This document shows positions 24,841 to 36,384 of a DNA stretch of 64,000 nucleotides, in pieces (the stretch's first letter is position 1; the number at the start of each line of letters is the position of its first letter). The position numbers and the translations under genes were made by a program. The notes beneath the pieces were generated by a model. It did not search any database and had not been told where the DNA came from. It saw only the letters and a program-made list of their open reading frames with translations. Source of the DNA: Welwitschia mirabilis. Lineage: Eukaryota; Gnetophyta; Gnetopsida; Welwitschiales. The stretch is from the NCBI GenBank assembly GCA_051453625.1, contig JBOZIK010000001.1, positions 213,476,970 to 213,540,969 on the forward strand, in the 5' to 3' direction.

Positions 24841-25090
24841 TAGCTTTTCAAGTGCATGACTTTTCTTTTTTTAATTTTTTAAGTTTAGTTTTTTATTTTT
24901 ATAGTGATTGATATTGGTATATTTTATTGATATCTGAATTAGTTCTTTTCTCTTATATTTGTATGTTTTTTACTTCTTTCTAGTGTTGGGTACTAGTCCT
25001 TTCTAATGAAACCCAAATTGGTGTAGTTTATCTTGAGTTTAATTTAGTTTTTTTTTCTAATCTAAAATATATTTCTATATCAGATATTTC

Positions 25091-26249
25091 ATGTCAGGTT
25101 CTAACAACTTTCCTAGAGGTTACAACCAAAACTAAGATAGTGGATAAGAAAAACTAAATTCTAATAATTTTTTTTTTTTTACTTTTTTGGTATGTTTTAT
25201 GCTTTCTACAAAATTTTGTAAATTTTTAGTTTTGTCTATTTTTATTTTTACTATTAAAATTTTCAAAACTAAAAATGCTTAGTATCTATTTTCCTAGGTT
25301 ACTTTTACTAATTTAGAGTTAATTCTACTTTTTATAAAAATATTTTAACACCCTACAATAAGAAACCTCTTACATAAACTTGAATTTATACTCTGTACTT
25401 TGTTAAACTATTCCTTCACAGACAACTATCACATCTGCCTTTCCTAACCAAAATCACTAGCCTTCTTACTTAGAAAACTTACATATTTTGCATAAAATAT
25501 TATCTCACCTCTCTGTAACCTTTTAATATTTGACCTTTTTAGAAATCTTAGAAATTTAGAAAAACATAACTTTGTAGTTGTTTTTGTAATCTATTTTTTA
25601 AAACTTTAAGAGGAGTTAGACATCTAATCCATTTTAAATTCCTTTTAAACTACAACCTATCTATTCCTATAAGTTTTAGTGTCAAGATCAAACCAAAGAA
25701 TTGTATGATATTTCATTTAAACTAAGAAAACTCTAGGTGACTACCTTTAATACAACTTATACCATTCATAAACCCAAAATTTTTTTAATACTAGATAGAC
25801 ATTTGAAAAGTATCTTCAAAGCCTAAAATCCCTTTCATTCTTAGATAAATCTCTTTATAATATTGAGTTTAAAAATCCATATTATGAACAAAGATAATTT
25901 GATATCATTCCTTTATCACCCTTTATAATTCTTACCCTTCATCTTTCTTTTCATATTCTTCATCCTTTAACTAGTACACTTCATCTTTCTACTCTGAACA
26001 ATCCTTATTACCTTTCTTTAAAGATACCTTTGAGAGATTCTTAGAAGATTCTATCAAAATCTCTTCTAATATGCCTCAATTCCTTTCATTTTCTCTAAAA
26101 AAAAGTACTAATAATATTAGGTAAATTATTTAATACATAACTAAGATGAATGCTCAAATCACTAGGATCTTAACTAATAGAAAGAATATGAATTTCCTAC
26201 ATTCCATGAATCTTACCAATTTTACTATCATTAATCCTTTAAAATTTTT
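25091..26249 (+). pseudogene. Element D ORF, left part (unrecognised, broken)
   Basis: An ATG at 25091 opens MSGSNNFPRGYNQN, after which stops become frequent. Readable blocks resume at about 25880-26150: YNIEFKNPYYEQ, then SLKDTF- and PLRDS-like segments, and near 26145-26200 NAQITRILTNRKNMNFLH. I do not recognise it. Its build (a short polar N-terminus, then a Lys/Asn heptad-like stretch) resembles the family-N ORF, and the frame seems to continue at 34241 beyond the inserted minus-strand copies. No zinc knuckle, protease or RT motif is visible. Between 24841 and 25090 there is only T-rich non-coding sequence. Confidence 0.35.
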
Positions 26250-27943
26250 TAAGATAAAGAAATTAAAATGATAAAACTTTAATAGCACAATTTCTAAAAT
26301 TAAAATAATAGATAAAGAAGTGATAAATTTCATTGCCAAATAATCTCTTATGAAAACAATGTAAAGCATGAGTATCATTATATAATTCATTTAAGGTACT
26401 ATAATAAAATGGATCTAAGAAATCTTTAAGGGATTTTGAGAATTTTTCATAAGATGAAAAATCTCTTTAAGGTTTAACTAAAAGCATGGATTATCATCAA
26501 GAAGATAAGGCTTAACCCAATGTAACGTTACAAGATATTACAAGTCAAACTTTTGAAAATAATAATCATTAAAAAACAAGGTACAATGAACTCAGTAGAA
26601 AAGAATAAATGTTACGCTAAGGATCACAAGAATTTTTGGAAGGAAGAGATTGAGAAATNNNNNNNNNNNNNNNNNNNNNNNNNNNNNNNNNNNNNNNNNN
26701 NNNNNNNNNNNNNNNNNNNNNNNNNNNNNNNNNNNNNNNNNNNNNNNNNNNNNNNNNNNNNNNNNNNNNNNNNNNNNNNNNNNNNNNNNNNNNNNNNNNN
26801 NNNNNNNNNNNNNNNNNNNNNNNNNNNNNNNNNNNNNNNNNNNNNNNNNNNNNNNNNNNNNNNNNNNNNNNNNNNNNNNNNNNNNNNNNNNNNNNNNNNN
26901 NNNNNNNNNNNNNNNNNNNNNNNNNNNNNNNNNNNNNNNNNNNNNNNNNNNNNNNNNNNNNNNNNNNNNNNNNNNNNNNNNNNNNNNNNNNNNNNNNNNN
27001 NNNNNNNNNNNNNNNNNNNNNNNNNNNNNNNNNNNNNNNNNNNNNNNNNNNNNNNGATTAGATTCATCAAAATGATTTTTAATAGAAATAAGAGCATCAT
27101 CTTCATCATTGATTAAAATATTTTCAATTTTCTCATGATTGGATTTCTCATCTTGATTATCTAATAGTAAATGAATGGCAGGGATATAATCTAATATATG
27201 AATATCATTATATAATGAATAGACATCTTTATTCCAATTGTTGAAATATTGAATTGTGGTATTATTGTCTTCCTTTTTCTTATCTCCTAAAGAGTAGGAT
27301 GTTGAAGTTTGATTAACAATTCCATCTTTATGTTAAAAGCAAGAATTATCATCATCTATGTTTTATTCATTTTCCTTAAGGTAAGATGAAATAGGATAGT
27401 TGTGAGGATGTTGTATTGTAAAAGATTCTTGAATATGTAAAAGAGATTGTTGCAAGTTTTTAACTAATTTCTCTAAGTTCTTATTGGTGTTTTCTTGGTT
27501 TTCCATCATTTCACTAATCATTTCTCTTAATGGATCTTTTTCTTTTTCATAGTAGTTGATGGAAGATGGTTATTCTTAGTAGTAATGCATGGAAGATAAT
27601 TGAGATTAAAAAAATAATTATAAGAAGTATGTCTAAATAAGGTGGAATCTCTAAATCTAGTGAATCTTTATCATTATGTCTATATGAGATTTGAAAAGAA
27701 GAGGGGAAACAATAAGTAGGTTGAAAAGAATAAGGGGCCCAAAACCTATTTTCAACATGGTTTTGTAATGATCTCTCTTTTTTAGCAAAGATTTCTTAAA
27801 GTGTTTTCTTACCAATGCCCTCATCATTTTGCAAGTTTCTTCTCCTTTTAGAAAAAAGTTTCACAACAGTTTTTCTATTATGATTCATTGTAGCAAGTGA
27901 GAAGAATGAAATAATAAAGTTTAGATTCAAGATGGTAAGGANN
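26250..27943 (-). pseudogene. Family-N ORF, copy C1 (minus strand, truncated)
   Basis: It is the reverse complement of the family-N ORF, from its 5' flank (27943) through ATG at 27886-27888 (Met-Asn-His-Asn-Arg) to a block matching 7480-7600 of copy B. It stops at about 26250, so the C-terminal end and all downstream parts are missing. A 397-base N run (26659-27055) removes the middle. It differs from C2 by roughly one base in eight by eye, so it is a separate copy and not the same locus assembled twice. Confidence 0.6.
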
Positions 27944-28041
27944 NNNNNNNNNNNNNNNNNNNNNNNNNNNNNNNNNNNNNNNNNNNNNNNNNNNNNNNNN
28001 NNNNNNNNNNNNNNNNNNNNNNNNNNNNNNNNNNNNNNNNN
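27944..28041. other. Scaffold gap joining two partial family-N copies
   Basis: To the left is the 5' flank of ORF copy C1 and to the right is the middle of ORF copy C2, on the same strand. The remainder of C2 and any LTR between the copies would have to fit here. Either the gap is much larger than 98 bases or the join is wrong. Confidence 0.6.
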
Positions 28042-29186
28042 AGGGTATTATTATCAATGTTATGAGGTAATGTGAGTGTGAAAATAGAAATGAAATAAGG
28101 GATAAAGGTAAGGATGTAATTTGCAATTGAACATGAAAACATAGATGGCAAAAATGTAGAAATATGAGTGGAATAAACAAGTCTATTCTTTATAAAGTTG
28201 GAATGAATCTCTAAGGGTCATTCATTTCTTTTAATTTCTTTACTAGTATCCATATCATTATGTGGTTTGATTGTACTTTCATCTTTATTGGTTGTAACTA
28301 TATTTTCCTTTTTTTGTTCAAGATTACTTTCACTCTCTAAATGATTGGATTCATCAAAAAGATTATAAATAGAAATAAAGGCATTATCTTCATCATTAAT
28401 TAAAAGGTTTTTAGTTTCTCATGATTGGATTTCTCATCTTAATTATCTAGCAGTAAATGAATGATAGGGATATAATCTAATATCTCAATATCATTCTCTA
28501 ATAAGTGGTCATATTCATCCCAATTATTGACATGTTGAGTTGTATTACTATTATCTCATTTTTGCTTATCTCCTAATGAGTGAAATTTTGAAGTTTGATT
28601 CATAAATCCATCTTCAAGTTAAAAGCAAGAATAATCATCATTAGTGATTTCTAAGTTTTATTCATTTTCCTCAAGGTAGAATGGAGTAGGATGGTTGTAA
28701 AGATGTTGTGTTGTAAAAGATCCTTGAATATCTAAAATAGATTATTGCAAGTTTTCAACTAATTTCTCCAAGTTCTTATTGGTGTTTTCTTGGTTTTTTA
28801 TCATTTCACCAATCATTTCTCTTAATGGATCTTTTTCTTCTTCATAGTAGTTAATAGGAGATGGTTCTTCTTGGTAGTAAATCATGGAAGATGATTGAGA
28901 TTGAAAAAGATGATTGCAAGAGGTTTGTCTAAATGAGGTGAAATTCCTAAAATATGATGAATCTTCATCATTATATTGATATGAGGTTTGAAAAAAAAGA
29001 GGGAAAAAAATAGGTAGGTTAAAAAGAAAAAGGGGTCCAATTCCTATTTTCAACATGATTTTGTGATGATCACACTCTTTCGATAAAGATTTCTTGAAGT
29101 GTTTTCTTACCAATGTCCTCATCATTTCGCAAGTTTCTTCTCCTTTCAGAAAGAAGTTCTACAATAGTATTTCTATTATGATTCAT
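28042..29186 (-). pseudogene. Family-N ORF, copy C2 (best-preserved N-terminus)
   Basis: ATG at 29184-29186 begins the frame. A 127-residue open stretch lies at 28742-29125. It contains SSYFRNFTSFRQTSCNH, a SPINYYEEEKDPLREM segment, and a coiled-coil-like run MIKNQENTNKNLEKLVENLQ ending at about 28745. After a TAA where the frame expects Gln, blocks such as SLGDKQK and ENDIEILDYIPIIHLL follow. The protein is unrecognised; the coiled coil could support self-assembly. The frame runs into the gap at 28041. Confidence 0.6.
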
Positions 29187-29941
29187 TGAAGCAAGTGAGA
29201 AGAATGAAATAATAAAGTTTAGATTCAAGATGGTAAGGAAGATAGGTACACAATGAAGATGAAGGTTTTCTCTCTTAGATGATATATCATTTAAAAATGC
29301 AATTACTTAATACTTAAAAAATGCAAAATCATTATTATTAGTTGACTATAAAGAAAATCTAATTATAAAATAGAAAAAAGAAATCTCGTAATTTACATAC
29401 CTATGTTGTGTGTACCTGGATTTTTGTTTTAAAGTCAAATGAGATTTCTATTAATCAAGTTCCTCACCGGCTGATTTTCATTTTTCTACAAGAGTTCTTT
29501 ATATCCTTGCATGTGTAAACAGTAAACAAAAATTAAAATTAAATGCAATAGACCATTGTCCATCTTATCGTGTGGATGAAAGGGGGAATGACAATCATAG
29601 AAAAACTGAACTCTAAAAACTTCAGAACTCTGAAAACTATAAAAAGAAAGATTATCATCCAAATGGTCATGAGGATAATACCTTTTTTACTAAACTATGA
29701 GAAAAAGAAAAATTGTGAAATTAGAAAATAAATTTAGTATTTTAAAACTCTTATTCGATCTATCATCTAGATGATAAAAGGATGACATGATCCCTAAAAG
29801 TTATAGAAAATAAAATTTTATGGTAATAAATCTACCTTAAATTATAATAAAAATATAAAATTAATCCAAATAAATAACTTAAACAAAAAGATTCAAGGTA
29901 CTTATCTACTTAATAACAATCCTCTTAGCTCCTTGCAGCCT
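29187..29941 (-). repeat. Family-N leader, copy C2
   Basis: Non-coding. It is homologous to 5160-5979 of copy B and carries three GTCATCC/CATGACA modules (about 29563-29602, 29650-29685, 29758-29795). Confidence 0.6.
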
Positions 29942-29959
29942 TCCTTAGCAATGGCATCA
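29942..29959 (-). other. Primer-binding site, tRNA-Asp type (decayed)
   Basis: The minus strand reads TGATGCCATTGCTAAGGA. This is six changes from TGGCGCCGTTGCCGGGGA, all C-to-T or G-to-A. It is three bases from the LTR end at 29963. Confidence 0.85.
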
Positions 29960-29962
29960 AAA

Positions 29963-31202
29963 TGTTGTGGTATGAATTTATGCAATCTTGAAGTCCTTAG
30001 GTAAACCTGTAAATGATACAACTTGTAAAAAGACACACACTAGTATAGACGGGGGTTCACCCGAATGTCATAATCCCAATGAAGGCACTAGGCTCAGAGT
30101 TAGAGAATTAATTTCCAAAGGTAGTTTTGGTATTTTATCTTTTACTTAACTAAAAGAAAATAGTAAAGTAAATGCAATGCCAAATAAAGATTAAATGCAA
30201 GTAAATGAAAATGGAAATGAGATGAGATTTTACTTAGATCCTAATCCTTCTGTCACAAGGACTATCTTTTAGCCTTTCTATCATAAGACTATCAAGTAGA
30301 ACATGGAATGCAATATGGAATGAAATGGAAATGCAATGCAAAACCTACTACTAACCAATATCAACCTTAACAAAGGTTGCCCTCATGATCTAAATAAATC
30401 ATAGAAATGTTACTTAACTATGATCAACTTAAAGCATAAGGAACATTCATATAATTAAAATGAAAAAAGTATTGTATTAATGAAAAGAACTTTACATCTA
30501 CTTACAATAGAATAACAACTCTTCAATGGAAGAGACATAGCCTAACACCATGGAAACCCCTTTCTGTAGCCATGGTATAAACCTCCTACCTTCAAGCTTC
30601 TATCACAAGCATATTAAGTATAAAAGATGGTGGAATTGAAGGAAGGAAGGGGTATTTATAGTTTTACAATAAACTGTAACCCTAGACATCTATTAAGGGA
30701 ATCCTAGCTACCCACATGAGTTGCTTGACCCCATTTATAATAGTATTTATTATAGACATGTAAAATTAGCGGTCATCCTGATCATCATTCACATGACAGT
30801 GGAGACGATGCCACCTTCTTACCTTGGGTTGTGTGCCCATATGATACTGTTAGTCTTGTGGTTTGTAATCGTATGTTACCCATGTGGTTGTTTTGTCTGT
30901 CATCCAAATGACATGGTGCATGATGCTGCATGGGTTGTCATCACATTCGTCATCCTTTATGTCATCCAGATGACCAAGAGAATCATGCCCTACTATCATG
31001 TGCTGTTGTCTAAGTGTTGCACATGAGCTGTTCCTATATAGTTGTTTTTATGAGTTATCGTCCCCTCTGTAGTAGGGATGACAATGAAGACGACACTCTT
31101 CTCAAGCTCCTCAAGTAGTCCTCCTTCATTATGCTAAGTATTAGATCATGCCTGAAATGCCTTCAATTATGCTAAGAATTATATGTTTTCATGATCATCT
31201 TG
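29963..31202 (-). repeat. Family-N LTR, copy C-L1
   Basis: It abuts the PBS and begins (plus-strand reading) TGTTGTGGTATG. It carries a TATAAATA on the minus strand (30653-30660) and modules at 30773-30812 and 31058-31100. It runs into a 100-N gap (31203-31302) about 0.3 kb short of its expected end. Confidence 0.7.
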
Positions 31203-31302
31203 NNNNNNNNNNNNNNNNNNNNNNNNNNNNNNNNNNNNNNNNNNNNNNNNNNNNNNNNNNNNNNNNNNNNNNNNNNNNNNNNNNNNNNNNNNNNNNNNNN
31301 NN

Positions 31303-32883
31303 TGCAAAAAAACACATGCTAGTATGGACAGGAGTTTACCTGAATGTCATAATCCAATGAAGGCACTAGACTGAGAGTTAGAGAAATGATTTCCAAAGGT
31401 CGTTTTTAGTCTTTTATCTTTTACTGGCTAAAAGTAAATAATAGAGTAAATGTAACGTAAGATAAATGAATATTAAATGCAAGTGAACAGAAGTGGTTTG
31501 TTCCTAATCCTTCTGTTACAAGGACTAGATTCTAGCCTTTTTGTCATAAAGACTATCCTTCCCATAATTCATAACAATTAAAAAGTGTATCTACTAACTT
31601 TTAATCAACATAAACTATGAGATCTATGAAGTAGAATATGCAATATGTAGTATGAAATGAAATAAAAATGCAAAGGAAACCTACTACTAGTCAAGATCAA
31701 TCTTAACAAAGGTTGCCCTCATGATCTAAATAAATCATAGAACTATTACTTAACTATGACCAACTTAAACCATAAGGGATATTCATATAATTGGAATGAA
31801 AAGAGTATATTGATTTAAAGAACTTTACATCCACTTACAATAGAATAACAATACTTTAATGGAAGAGACACAGCCTAACACTAAGGAAACCCCTTTCTGC
31901 AGCTACTGGATGGACCTCTTGCCTTCAAGCTTCCATCACAAGCATATTAAATATAAAACATGGTTTTGAAGAGAAGGAGGAAAGGGTATTTATAGTTTTA
32001 CAATGAACCATAACCCTAGACGTTAGTTACAGAAATCCTAGCAGTCCACATAAGTCACTTAACACCATTTACAATAATATTTATTACAGACATGTAAAAT
32101 TAGTTATCGTCTTGATTATCATGGGGATGACCAAGGGGACAATGCCACATTTTGCCTTAGGTTGCATACCCATGTAATGTCATTAGCTCTATGGGTTATG
32201 TGCACATGTTACTAATGCTGTCATCATAAATGTTGTTAGGATGACTAAGGAGAAGATGCCCTACCATCATCTACTCTATGTGCTATTATCAATCTTGTAG
32301 CCTTTGTCCATGTGATTAAGGTTTTCATCCTACCTGTCATGGGGACAATAATGGGGATGATACCACTGACACACCATGTTCGTGTGCTGTCCATGTGTTA
32401 TCCATGTGTTCCCCTCTATCATGGGGATGACAAAGGAAACAACACCTTTCCTAGGCTCCTCAAATGGAGTAAATCAGCCTTCTTCATCCTTAGTCCTCGT
32501 TCAACATGCTATGTATCAGAACATGACTGAAATGTCTCCAGTTATGCTAAGAATTACATGTTTCTATGATTATCTTATCATCTCTACATAATTAGCAAAA
32601 TTACATCTAAACCTATATAAATGTCCTGCAAAAGTACTCTAAATATNNNNNNNNNNNNNNNNNNNNNNNNNNNNNNNNNNNNNNNNNNNNNNNNNNNNNN
32701 NNNNNNNNNNNNNNNNNNNNNNNNNNNNNNNNNNNNNNNNNNNNNNTATGCTAAGAATTACATGTTTCTATGATTATCTTATCATCTCTACATAATTAGT
32801 AAAATTACATCTAAACCTATATAAATGTCCTGCAAAAGTACTCCAAATATACCATCAAATTCTTACAAATTGGTATCACAACA
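31303..32883 (-). repeat. Family-N LTR, copy C-L2
   Basis: It resumes about 65 bases into the LTR after a gap and ends (minus-strand start TGTTGTGATACC) at 32883. It carries four GTCATCC/CATGACA modules (32105-32145, 32219-32262, 32328-32370, 32416-32452). A 100-N gap (32647-32746) is flanked by a 104-base duplication (32543-32646 and 32747-32850), probably an unmerged overlap. Confidence 0.65.
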
Positions 32884-34240
32884 TGTGTATTTGTGCAAGT
32901 GCTTAAATTCAAAATAATTCTGTCATTTCTAAAATAAATAAATATCTTACACAATACAATATTCTAGTATGAGTGGAAGTAGATCTGAAATGTTATATTC
33001 TCATTAAAGATTATGAAATAAGATTTGGATTACTTTGCAAATAAAAATAGAAACCAGAAATAAAGAATAATGTAAGAAAATAAAGTACAACACAAATACA
33101 AGATGCAACCTAATCTAACATTTAATGCAAAATATGGAATCAATACTACTTGCTTTTAACCTTAACAAAGTCTATCCTTAATGATCTATATCACCCAAGA
33201 AATTATCACTAGATCAAGAGCATTCATAAACCATAAGGGTAATCTAAAAATCTAACATAAAAATATGAAAATAAGATAAGGTTTTTGTATTAATAAGAGT
33301 AAAAACATCTAGGTTAAAAAAAAGCCAAGCTTCAATAGAGGATACACATCCTCCACCAAAGGAATGCCTTTCTACAATACTCAAGATGAATCTTTCATCC
33401 TTCGATCTCTTGTTACAAGAATTTTTGATGCAAGTAATATGAAAAAAAGAGTCAAAGAGGGATTTATTTATAACAAATNNNNNNNNNNNNNNNNNNNNNN
33501 NNNNNNNNNNNNNNNNNNNNNNNNNNNNNNNNNNNNNNNNNNNNNNNNNNNNNNNNNNNNNNNNNNNNNNNNNNNNNNTAGGTTAAAAAAAAGCCAAGCT
33601 TCAATAGAGGATACACATCCTCCACCACAGGGATGCCTTTCTACAATACTCAAGATGAATCTTTCATCCTTCGATCTCTTGTTACAAGAATTTTTAATGC
33701 AAGTAATATGAAAAAAAGAGTCAAAGAGGGATTTATTTATAACAAATTATAGTAAAAAATGACAAACAAAAGGAATGATAATATGCACTCTTTTACATAA
33801 ATGAAATGGATGTAATGGTTAAGGATCAGCTATTCCAGTTGGTTACATGTCAGTGTCCTCCTAACTTTTATCCAGAAGCCAAAGGGAATGACAGCTCATT
33901 ACAAAAGATAACTTATAATGATAACTTAGGAGTAATTTGGTAGTTCACATCAGCAACCATCAGTGTTGTCATCCTTCCTGTCATGGGGACGACAAAGGGA
34001 ACGATGGTCTTCTTAATCTTTTAATTGAAGAAAAACTTTATCATTTTTTTTGTAATTATTCTCTAAATATCTGTGCATTAGAATATGCCTTTAATACACC
34101 AAATCTAGATAAGAAATTTACATTTCTAAGATCTTCTATTGAATCTCTATATTTCTCAAAATTATATTTAAACCTAAGTAAAAGTTTTACAAAATAACTC
34201 ATAAAACTCCACCAAATAACTACAAATTGGTAGTACAATA
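32884..34240 (-). repeat. Family-N LTR, copy C-L3 (diverged)
   Basis: It begins TGTGTATTTG directly after the CA end of C-L2, with no base between. It ends CAATA at 34240, where sister copies end CAACA. It is more diverged than C-L1 and C-L2 but collinear (for example the AACCTTAACAAAG segment near 33160 and a module at 33966-34005). A 100-N gap (33479-33578) is flanked by a 169-base duplication (33310-33478 and 33579-33747). Confidence 0.6.
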
Positions 34241-35000
34241 GGATACAACTTTGAGAGTTATATAATAGAGAATGAATGAATAAGTGACATCCATAAAAGG
34301 GACAAAATTGGAAAAGAACCTATATCTGAGTTATAACCCTTGTTACTTGCATAACAACCCAAGGAAAAATCTCCTAATAACTTTAATAAAGAGGAGAGCA
34401 CTATTAAAGAGCAAATTAATGATCCATTTCATGAAGAATCTTCACCTTTTTTTCAATAATGTTTTGAGCTAACTATTTTAGTTTTATCTTTTTTTTCTAA
34501 TAAGGACTTAAATCTCAATGAAGAAGACAAAATTTATTCAACTTTAAAACCATTTTCTAATACTTTTATCAATGGACATTCATCTTCTTCAATGGTCTCT
34601 AAGTCATCTTTGTCTGAAAATAATGTTTTACATAATTTTTTAAATAGGAAAAAATATGCTAAATGATGGATAATTTTTATTTTTAAATGCATAAATTTTA
34701 CTACTACTTATGATGTTCTTCGATTTTTTATAGATTCATACATAAACATCTACAAGTATTATCTCTCATTTTTGGATGCTTTAAAAACTTTAGACTCATC
34801 ATCCAACAATTGCATTAATTATTTTAAGCATTTATACATGTGTTACCTTGGGAAGTTTCATTCAAAATTTTTAGTTTTATTATGTGCTTTTAGATTAGAT
34901 TTTTATTTCATAATAGGTATTTCTTTTAGGATAGATTTAGGTTTGAAAAAATAAAAATGTTAAAAATTTTATGCTTAACGCCATTTCTTGCCTTAAGCCA
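34241..35000 (+). pseudogene. Element D ORF, right part (unrecognised, broken)
   Basis: From about 34360 a plus-strand frame reads KEESTIKEQINDPFHEES, then a Ser-rich segment (HSSSSMVSKSSLSENN near 34575-34625), a TGA, and from 34772 a 60-codon open stretch with LDALKTLDSSSNNCINYF. The acidic, then Ser-rich, then hydrophobic C-terminal order resembles the family-N ORF. It is probably the continuation of the frame at 25091-26249, separated by the inserted minus-strand family-N copies. I recognise no known domain. Confidence 0.35.
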
Positions 35001-36384
35001 CTCAAACACTACCACTTTTACAATCACTAGCTTAAAAATTTTCATTTGGAAAATCTTAAATAGCACTCTTGATATAGAATAAATTATCATCATCATGAAC
35101 CACATTACCTACTTCATCCACATTGACATCATTTAATACAGATTACCAACCACTATTCCCTTCCATCCATCTATGAGTTTATAATATTGGATGATCCTAG
35201 TTAATGACCCTTAATGAATAAACTAATAATAAGTAATCATTTTTATTATAAATTAAGTAGAATTTATGTTTACTTTTATTTCTTTAAAAAAAAGGTTTTT
35301 CTTATTTTTGAGTTATATTGTTAAGGTTACTTTTACTTAAAATATACTAATTAAAAAATATAGGAAAAAAAGGTGGAATCTACTTTCATTTTTTGTTTCA
35401 TGTTTTTAAAGAATTTTATGGGGATAAAATTTTTCTTGACTAGTCTAATATTCCAATAACCCCTTTATGTAAATTAAAGTTTATTGAATATGAGAAGAAG
35501 TAATTAAAAGAAAATGAAATATATTTTCTCTAAAAGTATATTATTTGATAATTGGTCAAAGATTAGGTTTAGATAACTACTTTGAGGCTATAGATGCTCA
35601 CTGGTAATGTAGCACTAATTATTTATTTTATGACATGTCAAATTGCATTAAGGCTAAATATGCATAATAGCAATGTATCACTAGTACCTTTATATATCAA
35701 TATGCTTAATTCTATATGAAAAGGATGTTATAATACTATAAGTGTAATCTAATCTGAATGGTTAAAATAAGAAACAAAGTGTAACTAAGAAGAAGATAAA
35801 AATGGAAAGAAAAAGATGGGATTTGGAGATAATTTTATGTTTACTTTCTTTAACTTATGTAATTAAAATTTTTCTTAACTTATTTTTGATTTCTTATAGG
35901 TTTACTTAGAATATTTGATGTTCATTTTGCAATATGACACATTTTAAATCTAGAATAAAATTTATAAGATTTTTACTAAATGTTGATATTAATGTAGGTA
36001 GTCTATTTTTGAAATTTGTGGATGATGTGGTTTTATTAAAATTTATTAAAATCATTCTCTAGCCTTTTGTATAAAAATTCATATAATGTAAAATCTCTTA
36101 ATATATTTTAAATGTATTCTCAAAAGCTTTATATCAATTTTCTATCTTTGTAACTTTGAGGAAAATTTTTAGTTTTGGTTAGGAATTATAGCATCCATTT
36201 TTATAGTTTTTTTTTTTGATTTTAAAACTCATTTATCAAAAATTAATCAAAAAGTTTCAAGAATGCTACATCATTTCCATTCTTAGAAATTTTCATTTAG
36301 TTGACTTTTTCATGTTAATCATTTCTTTATCAACCTTTTGTTAAGAGAATAGTAAAAGAGTATTTAGAGAATGTATTTACTATT
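35001..36384. other. Unassigned AT-rich DNA
   Basis: No gene, recognisable domain or clear homology to the other repeats of the window was found. It may be the 3' non-coding part of element D. Confidence 0.4.

Noticed and set aside
24841-25090. A transcription unit upstream of MSGSNNFPRG at 25091
   Set aside because: T-rich sequence offers many TATA-like strings by chance. None is conserved in another copy.
34772-34954. A captured host gene at 34360-34954
   Set aside because: There is no intron-like structure or recognisable host domain. Its build matches the ORF type of element D and family N better than a host protein.
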